Below are positions 53,551 through 61,623 of a stretch of 64,000 bases of DNA, one piece after another. A program made the translations under genes and the position numbers. Within the stretch, counting starts at the first letter, position 1. Each line of letters starts with the position of its first letter. The stretch comes from Neorhizobium galegae (GTDB lineage: Bacteria; Pseudomonadota; Alphaproteobacteria; Rhizobiales; Rhizobiaceae), in assembly GCF_017877055.1 (NCBI RefSeq), contig NZ_JAGIPG010000003.1:310001-374000 (forward strand), read 5' to 3'. The notes under the pieces were generated by a model, which saw only the letters and a program-made list of their open reading frames with translations, was not told where the DNA came from and did not search any database.

Positions 53551-54458
53551 AGACCCTCTCTTCCCAGGACTACTATTTCTCGATCGTCGCGGCTCTGAAG
53601 CAGAAGAACGTGCCGCCTGGTGGGGAGGAAATGATGGAGGCGATTATTGCCGCACTTCCCAGCGGCTCGCGCAAGATCGTCGACTTCGGCTGCAATACCG
53701 GCTGGATCAGCCGCAGGGTTGCGCGGGCTTTTCCTCAAGCCGAAGTGATCGGCGTGGACGAAAATCAGGCGATCATCGAGGTCGCGCGCGAGGTGGCACG
53801 GTTGGAAGACTCGGCGGCGATATTTTCCTGCGTTGATACTGCCGCACTCCCGGATATCGTATCGGAGGCCGATGTCATCATATGCGGAGGAAGCGCTGCC
53901 TTTTTCGACCGGCCGCTGGATCTCTACCGAATGGTGGCGAGATGCCTGAGGCCTGGCGGACTCCTGATGGATTGCCACTATGTCTACGACGCCGACGCAC
54001 CTCCTTCTCTTCGCCAGGAGGAGAAGGAAATGTTCGGCCTGGGGTGGGTGCCTGACGGACTGAACGACATCGTGTCGGTTCACCAAGACGCGGGATTGAG
54101 CGTCGGGAAGATCAAGCGGCTGCCTCGGTTCCATTTCGAAGACAGTGCCGCGGCTCGGCTGGCGCGGGATATCCTGCACACGGTTCCGAAGATGCAGGAA
54201 TTGGCGCAGGCGATGGCGAAACGCCGCCGGCTGATCAGCAAGCTGGCGCATCACCGACACCCCTATCTGCTGGTCGCGCGCACCGGCGAACAGATGATTG
54301 CCGAAGGCTTGACGCAACGCGAACGCGCAAAGGTCCCGGTGGCCTTCGAAGCTGTCACGTCCAATCGCCATGTTTCCGCTCGCCACCCGACTGTCGCCCG
54401 GCGCAGCTTCTGGATGGAGACTGCAAGGGCAGTTAGCCTCCAAGGCGCATATTCATAA
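53547..54458 (+). CDS. Class I SAM-dependent methyltransferase
   Basis: Encodes 303 residues from ATG 53547 (ATGA overlap with the ThiF-like gene); the frame opens earlier, but that part is the E1 gene. Motif I is IVDFGCNTGWISRRVA near residue 40, followed by VIGVDENQAIIEVA and the CLRPGGLLMDCHYVYD post-motif. The last 100 residues are basic and unassigned. Substrate unknown; the operon partners suggest a peptide or its modified group. Confidence 0.85.
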   Translation: MKTLSSQDYYFSIVAALKQKNVPPGGEEMMEAIIAALPSGSRKIVDFGCNTGWISRRVARAFPQAEVIGVDENQAIIEVAREVARLEDSAAIFSCVDTAALPDIVSEADVIICGGSAAFFDRPLDLYRMVARCLRPGGLLMDCHYVYDADAPPSLRQEEKEMFGLGWVPDGLNDIVSVHQDAGLSVGKIKRLPRFHFEDSAAARLARDILHTVPKMQELAQAMAKRRRLISKLAHHRHPYLLVARTGEQMIAEGLTQRERAKVPVAFEAVTSNRHVSARHPTVARRSFWMETARAVSLQGAYS

Positions 54459-55043
54459 GACCGGGATCGGCATCAACTCAGGCCGTCTTCCGGTTTCTCA
54501 AAACAGCAGGCCGCGTTCAGGCAAACGTTCGTCGCGGAAGCCAAGCTTCTACGACCCGAATGTCGCGATAAAATTCTCGATTTCGGCCACGTCAGATTTT
54601 CCCCCAATGGGCAAACGTCGAGATTTCTCCGTCCAGGCTTCGCTGGCCTGGTTATTGCAGCGACGGTTGCAACGTTAAACGCGCCGGGTGAGCCTTCAAG
54701 TGGCCCCCGGCGCGCATTCCATTTCGGTTGGATCTGCGGCGATCATCTCCCATAGCTCAAGTGTCCTGAGCCACCGGACGCAATCACCATATCGAGCCGC
54801 CTACATTCCACCCGAGATAAGATCGGAAAGGATTTAGGTATGAATGCGGGTACGCGCGATGATTTCGAGTATATATCAGGTTATTCCAAGCATTATTGTC
54901 ATCGACGCACAAAATTGTTCTTTTAAAAAATACGACCGTTGTGATATTCTATCGGAATAGCTTTATGCATCCGCTGAGGCGGGAGGCTCTATTTGCCTCA
55001 CTCTCTCCATTGTTTTTCTCGCCGCCGTAATTTTTTACGGAAG
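54459..55043. other. Gene-poor stretch between the methyltransferase and the third SARP box
   Basis: I see no convincing gene. The first 220 bp continue with GC-rich sequence and a shadow frame, then comes the hairpin at 54680. From about 54720 the DNA becomes AT-rich (about 54840-54970), unlike its surroundings, and holds only a 28-codon frame starting near 54840 with weak support. A promoter could lie there, but no clear -35/-10 pair stands out. Confidence 0.45.
54680..54714 (+). terminator. Hairpin terminator-like element after the methyltransferase
   Basis: CGCGCCGGG (54680-54688) and CCCGGCGCG (54706-54714) form a 9-bp GC-rich stem with a 17-base loop. Only scattered T follows. It is likely the end of the HExxH-ThiF-methyltransferase unit. 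Confidence 0.6.
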
Positions 55044-55072
55044 TTTAACGCCGCGCTGGCGGGGCGATGACG
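55044..55072 (+). promoter_or_regulatory. SARP-type box 3: three heptamers at 11-bp period
   Basis: TTTAACG (55044-55050), GCTGGCG (55055-55061) and GATGACG (55066-55072), with 4-base spacers, identical in heptamers to the 51138 array. GATAGT at 55082-55087, 9 bp downstream, could be the -10 element, matching the distance usual for SARP-activated promoters. Confidence 0.75.
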
Positions 55073-55210
55073 GGTTCGAGAGATAGTCTCATCACGAAAG
55101 ACGGTAGAGCACACGGTCCGGCTGGCTGGCATTGGCCGTCCCCGGGAGCACTCAACCGATCGGCAGGGAATATCCGCTCACAAACGCTTCAAGTCGGCGG
55201 AGCAGATCCT

Positions 55211-55312
55211 ATGCCTACTTTCGTTTCCGAAGGACGAAGAGCTCACGGGAGCTTCGGCAGCACCGTTCAAGGGGCCGAGAGGAGATCCTCCAGTCATTTG
55301 GAAAATCGATGA
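55211..55312 (+). CDS. Candidate 33-residue peptide in the leader of the third unit
   Basis: ATG 55211 has GGAG (55199-55202) 8 bp upstream and opens a 33-codon frame beginning MPTFVSEGRRAHGSFGS and ending HLENR. It is downstream of the predicted start point, so it could be translated, and Ser, Gly and Arg dominate. No Cys is present. It could be a precursor peptide, a leader ORF or chance. Confidence 0.25.
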   Translation: MPTFVSEGRRAHGSFGSTVQGAERRSSSHLENR

Positions 55313-55390
55313 CAGCGACTGCTGTCTCGCAGACTTAAAATCAAACACGACGTCCGCATAAGCGGGTTTCGCCAAACAATGGAGTGAAAA

Positions 55391-55627
55391 ATGACTGTGC
55401 CTATAGAGAAGATTGCGTTCCTCGTCGCCGCGGCGTGCATGGCCTCCTTTGCCGGACACGTTCTGGCCTATGACGGCCAGCGGTTGACTTCGGGAAACGA
55501 GGTTTCGTTCGCCGTCCCGGCGGATGCCGCCAAAACCGAGGCAAAGGCCGATACCACGCGTGACGTGGCGCAGGTCCGTTCCCCGACCCGTCGCGACAAC
55601 CGTCTTACCGGCGACGAACGGCAGTAG
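55391..55627 (+). CDS. Small exported protein, unknown function
   Basis: Encodes 78 residues. A signal peptide runs through FLVAAACMASFAGHVLA; the mature part is about 50 residues, hydrophilic, with no Cys, ending in a basic RRDNRLTGDERQ tail. GGAGTGAAAA precedes the ATG. It is the first full gene behind the third SARP box, after a leader of roughly 300 bp. Not recognised as a family. Confidence 0.6.
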   Translation: MTVPIEKIAFLVAAACMASFAGHVLAYDGQRLTSGNEVSFAVPADAAKTEAKADTTRDVAQVRSPTRRDNRLTGDERQ

Positions 55628-55717
55628 AGCCCAGAAGCAAGCATCCACAGTTCATTCAAGACATCGATCGGTTGGGTCGCACCAGAAGCCGATTAGGCAA
55701 AATAAGGAACAACGACT

Positions 55718-55984
55718 ATGAAAAACTCTGTCATCTCCACCATCCTCGCCATCCTGATGGCGTCCACCTTTGCAGGCGGCAGTGCCTTTGCGCAGGAAGG
55801 CGAATATTATGAGGGCGCCTCTCCCGACTCCGGCCATCTGGCGGTCACGGCGGATTCACTCGGCATCCCCTCGGTCACCCGTTATGGCTATCCGCAGCCG
55901 AAGCGCGATCGGCGTGTCGATATTCCGGCGTCTCAGACGATCGATAGCGGTGACTATTACGACGGCCTAATGCGCGCCCGCTAA
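55718..55984 (+). CDS. Small exported protein with Tyr/Gly-rich mature part
   Basis: Encodes 88 residues with a signal peptide (STILAILMASTFAGGSAFA) and likely cleavage before QEGEYYEG. The mature 63 residues have YY and GYPQP motifs and end GDYYDGLMRAR. The AAGGA site is 9 bp from ATG. It lies 90 bp after the other small exported gene and is followed by a clear terminator. Signal-sequence type and size resemble the first protein, suggesting a pair. Function unknown. Confidence 0.65.
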   Translation: MKNSVISTILAILMASTFAGGSAFAQEGEYYEGASPDSGHLAVTADSLGIPSVTRYGYPQPKRDRRVDIPASQTIDSGDYYDGLMRAR

Positions 55985-56017
55985 TACCGAAGGTTCGAAT
56001 ATAAGGTTCGATTATAG

Positions 56018-56042
56018 AGCGCCGGGATTTCCCGGCGCTTTT
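56018..56042 (+). terminator. Rho-independent terminator after the small exported genes
   Basis: AGCGCCGGG (56018-56026) and CCCGGCGCT (56031-56039) form a 9-bp stem with an ATTT loop, followed by TTTTCC. It closes the third unit. Confidence 0.9.
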
Positions 56043-56173
56043 CCTGTCGCTGGTGGCTCGTATGGTTTTTCCCGCACCGCCTCGCCACCTACACCCTAAA
56101 CCTGTCGCGCCGGTGTCAGTCGCGAGCCGAGCGATCTTCCTGTCCGGGAGGCCGCCGGTTCGAAGTGGATGGG

Positions 56174-56911
56174 CTACAAGAAGCTGGCCTCAAACAGCTC
56201 GCGGGAATAGCTCGCGTGCGTCACGCCCGTCTGCAGATCCTGCCTGCTGAGTTCATCGACGAATACGCCATTCTGCATGACGAGGACCCGATCACACATG
56301 TGGGAGATGACGGACAGATCGTGACTGACAAGGATGAACGTCAGATTGCGCTCCTCCCGCTGGTCTGCCAGCAGATTGAGGACCTCCGCCTGGATCGAGA
56401 CATCGAGCGCCGAGGTCGGCTCGTCGAGAAGCAGGATCGGCGGCGACAGGATCAGCGCGCGTGCGATCGCTACGCGCTGACGCTGGCCGCCGGAAAGCTC
56501 ATGCGGGAAACGGCTGGCGAAATGCGCCGGCAAGCCGACCTGTTGCAGTGCCTCCGCGACCCTTGTCCAACCGTCACCAGCGCCCATCGACCTGATCGGT
56601 TCGGCGAGTGCAGTCCCGATGCGGTGGCGCGGATGCAGCGAACCATAAGGGTCCTGGAACACCATCTGGGCAAGCTTCAACTCGTCGCGCGTCCGCACCT
56701 TACCGACCGGCTTGCCGTCAAACGATATCGATCCTGTCCATGCGCCCTCGAGGCCGGCAAGCGAGCGCAGCACCGTCGATTTGCCGCAACCGGATTCACC
56801 GACGATACCAAGCGTTTCGCCACGGCTCACGGCGAAGCTGACGCCGCGTACCACATGATTGCTTTTATCCTTGGAGCCATAGACGACATCGAGGTTTTCG
56901 ACCTTGATCAT
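56174..56911 (-). CDS. ABC transporter ATPase, DppF/OppF type
   Basis: Encodes 245 residues, on the short side because the C-terminal Opp extension is reduced. Walker A GESGCGKSTVLRSLAGLE, signature LSGGQRQRVAIARA and Walker B ILLLDEPTSALD are intact. It overlaps the DppD-type gene by 4 bp and is the last gene of the second peptide-type importer. Confidence 0.92.
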   Translation of the reverse strand: MIKVENLDVVYGSKDKSNHVVRGVSFAVSRGETLGIVGESGCGKSTVLRSLAGLEGAWTGSISFDGKPVGKVRTRDELKLAQMVFQDPYGSLHPRHRIGTALAEPIRSMGAGDGWTRVAEALQQVGLPAHFASRFPHELSGGQRQRVAIARALILSPPILLLDEPTSALDVSIQAEVLNLLADQREERNLTFILVSHDLSVISHMCDRVLVMQNGVFVDELSRQDLQTGVTHASYSRELFEASFL

Positions 56912-57753
56912 GGATTGGTCTCCACTTCGATGGATTTGCGGTCGAGTACTTTCAGACGCCTGACAGGATGTTTGGGATCCGGCATCGCGGCTATCAGGCC
57001 TCGGGTATAGGGATGCGCCGCATCTTCGAGCCTGCTCAGCGTTTCGACGACGCGACCGTTATACATGACCAGAATGCGCTCGCAAAAAGCTGCGACCATG
57101 CGGATGTCGTGGCTGATGAGGATCAGGCCGGAATTGTTCTCCCGCACCAGTTCATCAAGCAGCATCAGAACGTCCTTGCGTACGCTGACGTCGAGCGCGG
57201 AAGTCGGTTCATCGGCGATCACGAGCTTCGGGCGAGCCAGAAGCATCATCGCAATCATCACGCGCTGGCCCATGCCGCCGGATATCTGGTGCGGGTAAAG
57301 AGACAGAACGCGATCGGGATCGTTGATGCGGACTCTCGCCAGCATGTCGCGGGCGCGCGCGACGGCATCCTTGCCGCCGACGCCGAGATGCAGTTTTGCG
57401 GCTTCGGCAACCTGCTTTCCGATGGTCAGGACAGGGTTCAGCGAATATCGGGGATCCTGCATGATCAGGGCGATGTCTTTGCCGCGAAGGCCTCCCATCT
57501 GCCGTTCGGTCTTTTCCAGCAACGGGCTGCCGAGGAAATCCATCCGCTCGGCGGTCACGCCGGCGCGCTGCGGCAGGAGCCGCATGATGGCGCGGCCGGT
57601 GGTCGATTTGCCCGAGCCGGATTCCCCAACGATGCCGATGCGCTCCCGTCCCACGTCAAAGCTGACATTGGAGACCGCCGGAATGGAGTTTCGGCCGAAG
57701 CGGACGTTCAGGTCGCGAACGGAGAGGACGGGCATTTCATCAAGATCTGGCAT
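56908..57753 (-). CDS. ABC transporter ATPase, DppD/OppD type
   Basis: Encodes about 281 residues. Walker A GESGSGKSTTGRAIMRL, signature ISGGMGQRVMIAMM (LSGGQ variant ISGGM) and Walker B LVIADEPTSALD. The start is ambiguous: ATG 57753 overlaps the permease by 14 bp, ATG 57735 begins 4 bp after its stop; neither has a strong ribosome site. The C-terminal HPYTRGLIAAMPDP is the Dpp-type end. Confidence 0.9.
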   Translation of the reverse strand: MPDLDEMPVLSVRDLNVRFGRNSIPAVSNVSFDVGRERIGIVGESGSGKSTTGRAIMRLLPQRAGVTAERMDFLGSPLLEKTERQMGGLRGKDIALIMQDPRYSLNPVLTIGKQVAEAAKLHLGVGGKDAVARARDMLARVRINDPDRVLSLYPHQISGGMGQRVMIAMMLLARPKLVIADEPTSALDVSVRKDVLMLLDELVRENNSGLILISHDIRMVAAFCERILVMYNGRVVETLSRLEDAAHPYTRGLIAAMPDPKHPVRRLKVLDRKSIEVETNP

Positions 57754-58642
57754 GGCGCGGGTCCAATAGATCGCGAAGCGTGTCTCCGGCGATGTTGAAG
57801 GCAAGGCTGGTCAACAGAATTGCGAGGCCTGGCATCACCGCGACCCACCAATAATCGAGCATGAATTTTCGCCCGCTGGAAATCATCGCGCCCCATTCCG
57901 GCAGCGGCGGCTGCGCGCCGAGGCCGAGGAAGCCGAGGGAAGCTGCCGTCAGGATGATGCCTGCCATGTTGAGCGTCAGCCGCACGATTACAGAGGGAAT
58001 ACACATCGGAGCGATATAGAGAAACAGGATGCGTAACGGCGAAGCGCCGTAAAGCCGGGCGGCGGCCACGTAATCCGCGTTGCGTACGACAAGCGCTTCC
58101 GCGCGTGCAAGTCGGGCGATCGGCGGCCAAGCCGTCAGCGAAATGGCGACGATTGCGGTTCCCAGACCGGCCCCGAGAGCAGCGGCGAAAGCAAGCGCCA
58201 GGATCAACGATGGAAACGACAGGACGATATCGGTTGCCCGCATCAGGATGGCGTCGGTGCGTCCGCCGAAAAAACCCGCGACGACGCCGATCACGAGGCC
58301 GATCGGGCCGACAATCACCGAGACGGACAGGACGGTCTGGATCGTGATGCGCGTGCCGTGGACGAGGCGGCTGAAGATATCGCGCCCGAATTCGTCCGTG
58401 CCGGCGAGATGCGCGAGGCTCGGAGGCTGAAGCGCGTCGCTCAATGTCTGGGCTGCAGGATCGTAGGGTGCGATCAGCGGCGCAAAGATCGCGACCAGAA
58501 CCAGGATGGCGAGGATGATGAAACCAATCATGCCAAGCGGCTCGTCGGCGAGCTTGTGCAGAATACGGGTGGTCGAGTTCCATATCCTGGCACCGATTGC
58601 CGGCGGCCGGATGATGGCGTCGTCGTGAACGATATTGCTCAT
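57740..58642 (-). CDS. ABC transporter permease, DppC/OppC type
   Basis: Encodes 300 residues with a cytoplasmic N-terminus, then helices from about 38. LAGTDEFGRDIFSRLVHGTRI is the DppC signature and VAAARLYGASPLRILFLYI the EAA-like loop. Overlaps the DppB-type gene by 4 bp. Confidence 0.92.
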   Translation of the reverse strand: MSNIVHDDAIIRPPAIGARIWNSTTRILHKLADEPLGMIGFIILAILVLVAIFAPLIAPYDPAAQTLSDALQPPSLAHLAGTDEFGRDIFSRLVHGTRITIQTVLSVSVIVGPIGLVIGVVAGFFGGRTDAILMRATDIVLSFPSLILALAFAAALGAGLGTAIVAISLTAWPPIARLARAEALVVRNADYVAAARLYGASPLRILFLYIAPMCIPSVIVRLTLNMAGIILTAASLGFLGLGAQPPLPEWGAMISSGRKFMLDYWWVAVMPGLAILLTSLAFNIAGDTLRDLLDPRHARS

Positions 58643-59667
58643 CGTGCGGCCTCCCGGGTACGCGGATCAAGAAGCGCGTAGGCAATGTCCGCGACGAAAT
58701 TCAGGAACATGAAGATGAAACCAACAATGATGGTCGCCGCGAGGATTGCGTTCATGTCGCCGATCACGAGCGCATTGGTCATGTACTGACCGATGCCAGG
58801 CCAGGAAAATACGATCTCCGTCACCACGGCGCCTTCGAGCAGGTTGCCGTAGGAGATCGCGAGGACCGTGATCAGTTGGACGGCGATATTGGGCAAGACG
58901 TGACTGATGACCGTGCGGACCGGACCGACGCCCTTGGCGCGTGCCGCGATAACATAGTCCTGATTCAGCTGTTCCAGCGTGAACGCGCGGGTCATGCGCG
59001 TGATATAGGCCATGGCCATATAAGCGAGGATGCAGGCCGGCAGGATGATATGCGAGAGGGCGTTCCAGAATATCTCCGTCTCGCCTTCGAGCAGGCTGTC
59101 GACCAGCATCAGCCCCGTGGTAGGCTCGATCAGGCCTTCGTAGAAGACATCGACGCGACCAGGCCCGCCGACCAGATTGAGGCCGGCATAGAAGATGACC
59201 AACCCGACGATACCGAACCAGAAGACCGGGATCGAATGCCCGACCAGCGCGAAGACGCGGGCGAACTTGTCGATCGCGCTATCCCTGAAAAGACCGGCAG
59301 CCAGCCCGAGAGGAACGCCGATCAGGGTAGAAATCAACACCGCGAGCGTTGCAAGTTCCAGCGTTGCCGGGAATGCCTGGGACAGGTCCTTGGTGACTGC
59401 GTTGCCGGTCAGGATGGCCGTGCCCATGTCGCCGTGCAGCAATCCCCAGACGTAGACGAAGAATTGCTGGTAGAGCGGCAAGTCGAGGCCAAGCCGGACG
59501 CGCATGGCCTCGTAGGCTTTCGGATCGGCGAGTTCGCCGACAATGGCCCCGACCGGATCGGTCGGCATGACGCGGCCGATCACGAAGGTGACGCACAACA
59601 GGATGAACAGGCTGACGATGAGATGCAGAAGTCGTCGTCCCAATTCGCCTAACGAAAGTTCCTTCAT
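58639..59667 (-). CDS. ABC transporter permease, DppB/OppB type
   Basis: Encodes 342 residues. FVIGRVMPTDPVGAIVG at the first helix and the IAARAKGVGPVRTVISHV EAA-like loop mark the DppB family. Compared with the DppB copy at 21068 it is about 36 residues longer in the central periplasmic loop. It starts 26 bp after the binding protein gene. Confidence 0.92.
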   Translation of the reverse strand: MKELSLGELGRRLLHLIVSLFILLCVTFVIGRVMPTDPVGAIVGELADPKAYEAMRVRLGLDLPLYQQFFVYVWGLLHGDMGTAILTGNAVTKDLSQAFPATLELATLAVLISTLIGVPLGLAAGLFRDSAIDKFARVFALVGHSIPVFWFGIVGLVIFYAGLNLVGGPGRVDVFYEGLIEPTTGLMLVDSLLEGETEIFWNALSHIILPACILAYMAMAYITRMTRAFTLEQLNQDYVIAARAKGVGPVRTVISHVLPNIAVQLITVLAISYGNLLEGAVVTEIVFSWPGIGQYMTNALVIGDMNAILAATIIVGFIFMFLNFVADIAYALLDPRTREAAR

Positions 59668-59693
59668 GATCGGCTGCCTGACCTGACGTTAAG

Positions 59694-61286
59694 TTACTTT
59701 TCGGTCTTGGTGACGCCTTCCAGACGTGTCGTCTGGCTCGGATGCCCGACATAACCCTGCACGCGGCTGGTCAAGACGATAGGCTCGTAGCGTTCGAAAA
59801 GCGGCAGAACAGCAGGCTTCTGTGCAACGAACATTTCCTGCATCTGAACGTAAAGCGCTCCGCGCTTCTTCGCGTCCGGCTCCAACGCAGCCTTGGCCGT
59901 GATGGCGGTCAGCTCAGGAATGTCCCAGCTGGAACGCCATACGAAGTTGCCGGCATTGTTGGCCTTCAGCGAATTGTCCGGATTGCTCGAGAATTGCTCC
60001 ATCGCGCCCAGGACATTCGGCATATAGGCCCCGGTTTGCGGGATCAGGAGATCGAAATCTCGCGCCCGGTGCGCGGCGATGATGTCCGCACCGTTGCCCT
60101 GCATGATATTGATCTTCACGCCGATCTGGCTGAGCGACGCCTGGATGGCGGTTGCAAGATCGATGCGCGGCGTCTGGGCGATCGTCTTGAGGTTCAGCGT
60201 GAAGCCGTCTTTGTACCCGGCTTCTGCCAGCAACGCCTTTGCCTTTGCCACGTCCAGTTTCCAATCCGGGCTCGGAATGGCAAATTCGAAGTTTTCCGGA
60301 ACGGGAACCGTGCGAGCGCGGCCGTATGGCCCCATGATGGCCTTTTCCATGCCCTTGTAGTCAATGCCGTAGGCGATCGCTTCGCGGACTTTCGGATTGG
60401 AAAGCGGCTCCTTGCCGGCGTTCATCGACAAGACATAGAACCCGCCTGTGGGGACGCGCTGGATTTCATAACCCTGCTTGCCGGTGAACGTTGCAAGATC
60501 GGTCGCGGTCAGTGCGCTCGCGACGTCGATATCGCCACGCTCGAGCATCAGCCGCTCGACCTGGCTTTCAGGCACATGGCGAACGACGACGCGGCGCATC
60601 TTCGGCGGTCCGGCGACGTAATTCTTGCTGGCATCGAGAATGACGATCTCGTTCGGCGTCCACTTGTTCAGGGTGAAGGGGCCTGAGCCTGCTGAATTGG
60701 TTCGCAGCCACGCATTGCCCCAATCGTCGTTGACGACATGGCTCTTCAGTTCCTTGCTGTCGACAACGCTGGCGATGACCATCGCCAGGCGATAAAGCAG
60801 GAGCTCGGAGGTGACCTCGCCGGAAAGGTCTATGCGCACGGTCTTCTCGTCCGGCGCCGTGACCAGCTTTTCAACGTTGCCGCCATTGTAGCCGACACGC
60901 TTGAGATTGGCGGCGGCGGCCTGATCGAGTTTCAGGAGGCGGGTGATAGAGTATACCACGTCCGCTGAGGTAACCGGATTGCCCGAGGCGAATTCCGCCT
61001 TGCGCAGATGGAACGTGATCCCCTTGTCATCGATCTCCCACCTTTCGGCAAGCTGCGGGGAAATCTTTCCGGAACCGTCGGTCGAAACCAGGCGATCGTA
61101 GAGGTTTGCCATGATCTCGTTGGCCTTGGCTTCCGTCGCCTGATGAGGATCCAGCGAAAGAACCTGCGCAAGCGAAGTGGCAATGACGAGTTGATTGGCC
61201 GGCGTCTCGGCAAAAGCTGCTGGCGTGCCGAAAGACATGACGGCAAAGGCCGCACCGACGAGCAATCGGGTGCAAAGGTAGTTCAT
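59694..61286 (-). CDS. Oligopeptide-type ABC transporter substrate-binding protein (SBP family 5)
   Basis: Encodes 530 residues with a Sec signal peptide (LLVGAAFAVMSFGTPAAFA). ERWEIDDKGITFHLRKAEFASGNPVTSADVVYS and SAGSGPFTLNKWTP are typical of family 5. GGGAGGAG precedes the ATG. The divergent UxuA-like enzyme suggests an oligosaccharide or sugar-acid ligand rather than a peptide, since some Opp-type systems import oligouronides; this is inference. Confidence 0.93.
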   Translation of the reverse strand: MNYLCTRLLVGAAFAVMSFGTPAAFAETPANQLVIATSLAQVLSLDPHQATEAKANEIMANLYDRLVSTDGSGKISPQLAERWEIDDKGITFHLRKAEFASGNPVTSADVVYSITRLLKLDQAAAANLKRVGYNGGNVEKLVTAPDEKTVRIDLSGEVTSELLLYRLAMVIASVVDSKELKSHVVNDDWGNAWLRTNSAGSGPFTLNKWTPNEIVILDASKNYVAGPPKMRRVVVRHVPESQVERLMLERGDIDVASALTATDLATFTGKQGYEIQRVPTGGFYVLSMNAGKEPLSNPKVREAIAYGIDYKGMEKAIMGPYGRARTVPVPENFEFAIPSPDWKLDVAKAKALLAEAGYKDGFTLNLKTIAQTPRIDLATAIQASLSQIGVKINIMQGNGADIIAAHRARDFDLLIPQTGAYMPNVLGAMEQFSSNPDNSLKANNAGNFVWRSSWDIPELTAITAKAALEPDAKKRGALYVQMQEMFVAQKPAVLPLFERYEPIVLTSRVQGYVGHPSQTTRLEGVTKTEK

Positions 61287-61333
61287 TGTAACTCCTCCCA
61301 GAGTGAACCAAAGACATAGCCTATTGTTCAGAT

Positions 61334-61343
61334 GTTGTATGAT
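61334..61343. promoter_or_regulatory. GTTGTATGAT site near the importer start
   Basis: This 10-mer differs by one base from GTCGTATGAT at 61585-61594, close to the divergent gene. The pair may be half-sites of one GntR-type regulator acting on both genes. Confidence 0.3.
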
Positions 61344-61574
61344 GACTTAGCCAACTTTTCCAGGGATGGCAAGCTCGCTGCGGGAGCCCTCCGCAAGCCT
61401 TCGTTTTAGAGTGGCGACAGGCCAGCGATCTATCTTCTTGGTAATGCGCATTATCAGGTAATTTACCGCGGGAACATTAAAAGAAACGTCGATGGCAGCT
61501 GGCTGTTCCTGGTATGATTTCGCCTACCTGACCTCTACGCCTGCCGCATGAAGATGCTCGACAGCCGGTAAAAA

Positions 61575-61594
61575 ATCATATTATGTCGTATGAT
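61575..61594. promoter_or_regulatory. Inverted repeat ATCATA-N8-TATGAT before the UxuA-like gene
   Basis: ATCATA (61575-61580) and TATGAT (61589-61594) form an inverted repeat 30 bp before the start. ATCATAC-type sites are bound by FCD-class GntR regulators of uronate genes in other proteobacteria. No regulator gene is adjacent. The rest of the 337-bp gap holds no gene. Confidence 0.45.
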
Positions 61595-61623
61595 ATATAA
61601 TACGCTTAGGGAGGATGTTGGAA

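Noticed and set aside
54370..54678. Open frame of 102 codons after and within the methyltransferase end
   Set aside because: It overlaps the methyltransferase, has no ribosome site and shows low-complexity, non-protein-like composition.
54840..54930. 28-codon frame in the AT-rich stretch
   Set aside because: Too short, no recognisable feature, and the start codon context is uncertain.
55067..55312. 81-codon frame beginning in SARP box 3
   Set aside because: The ATG is part of a regulatory heptamer upstream of the likely transcription start and has no ribosome site. Only the last 33 codons, from ATG 55211, are kept as a weak candidate.
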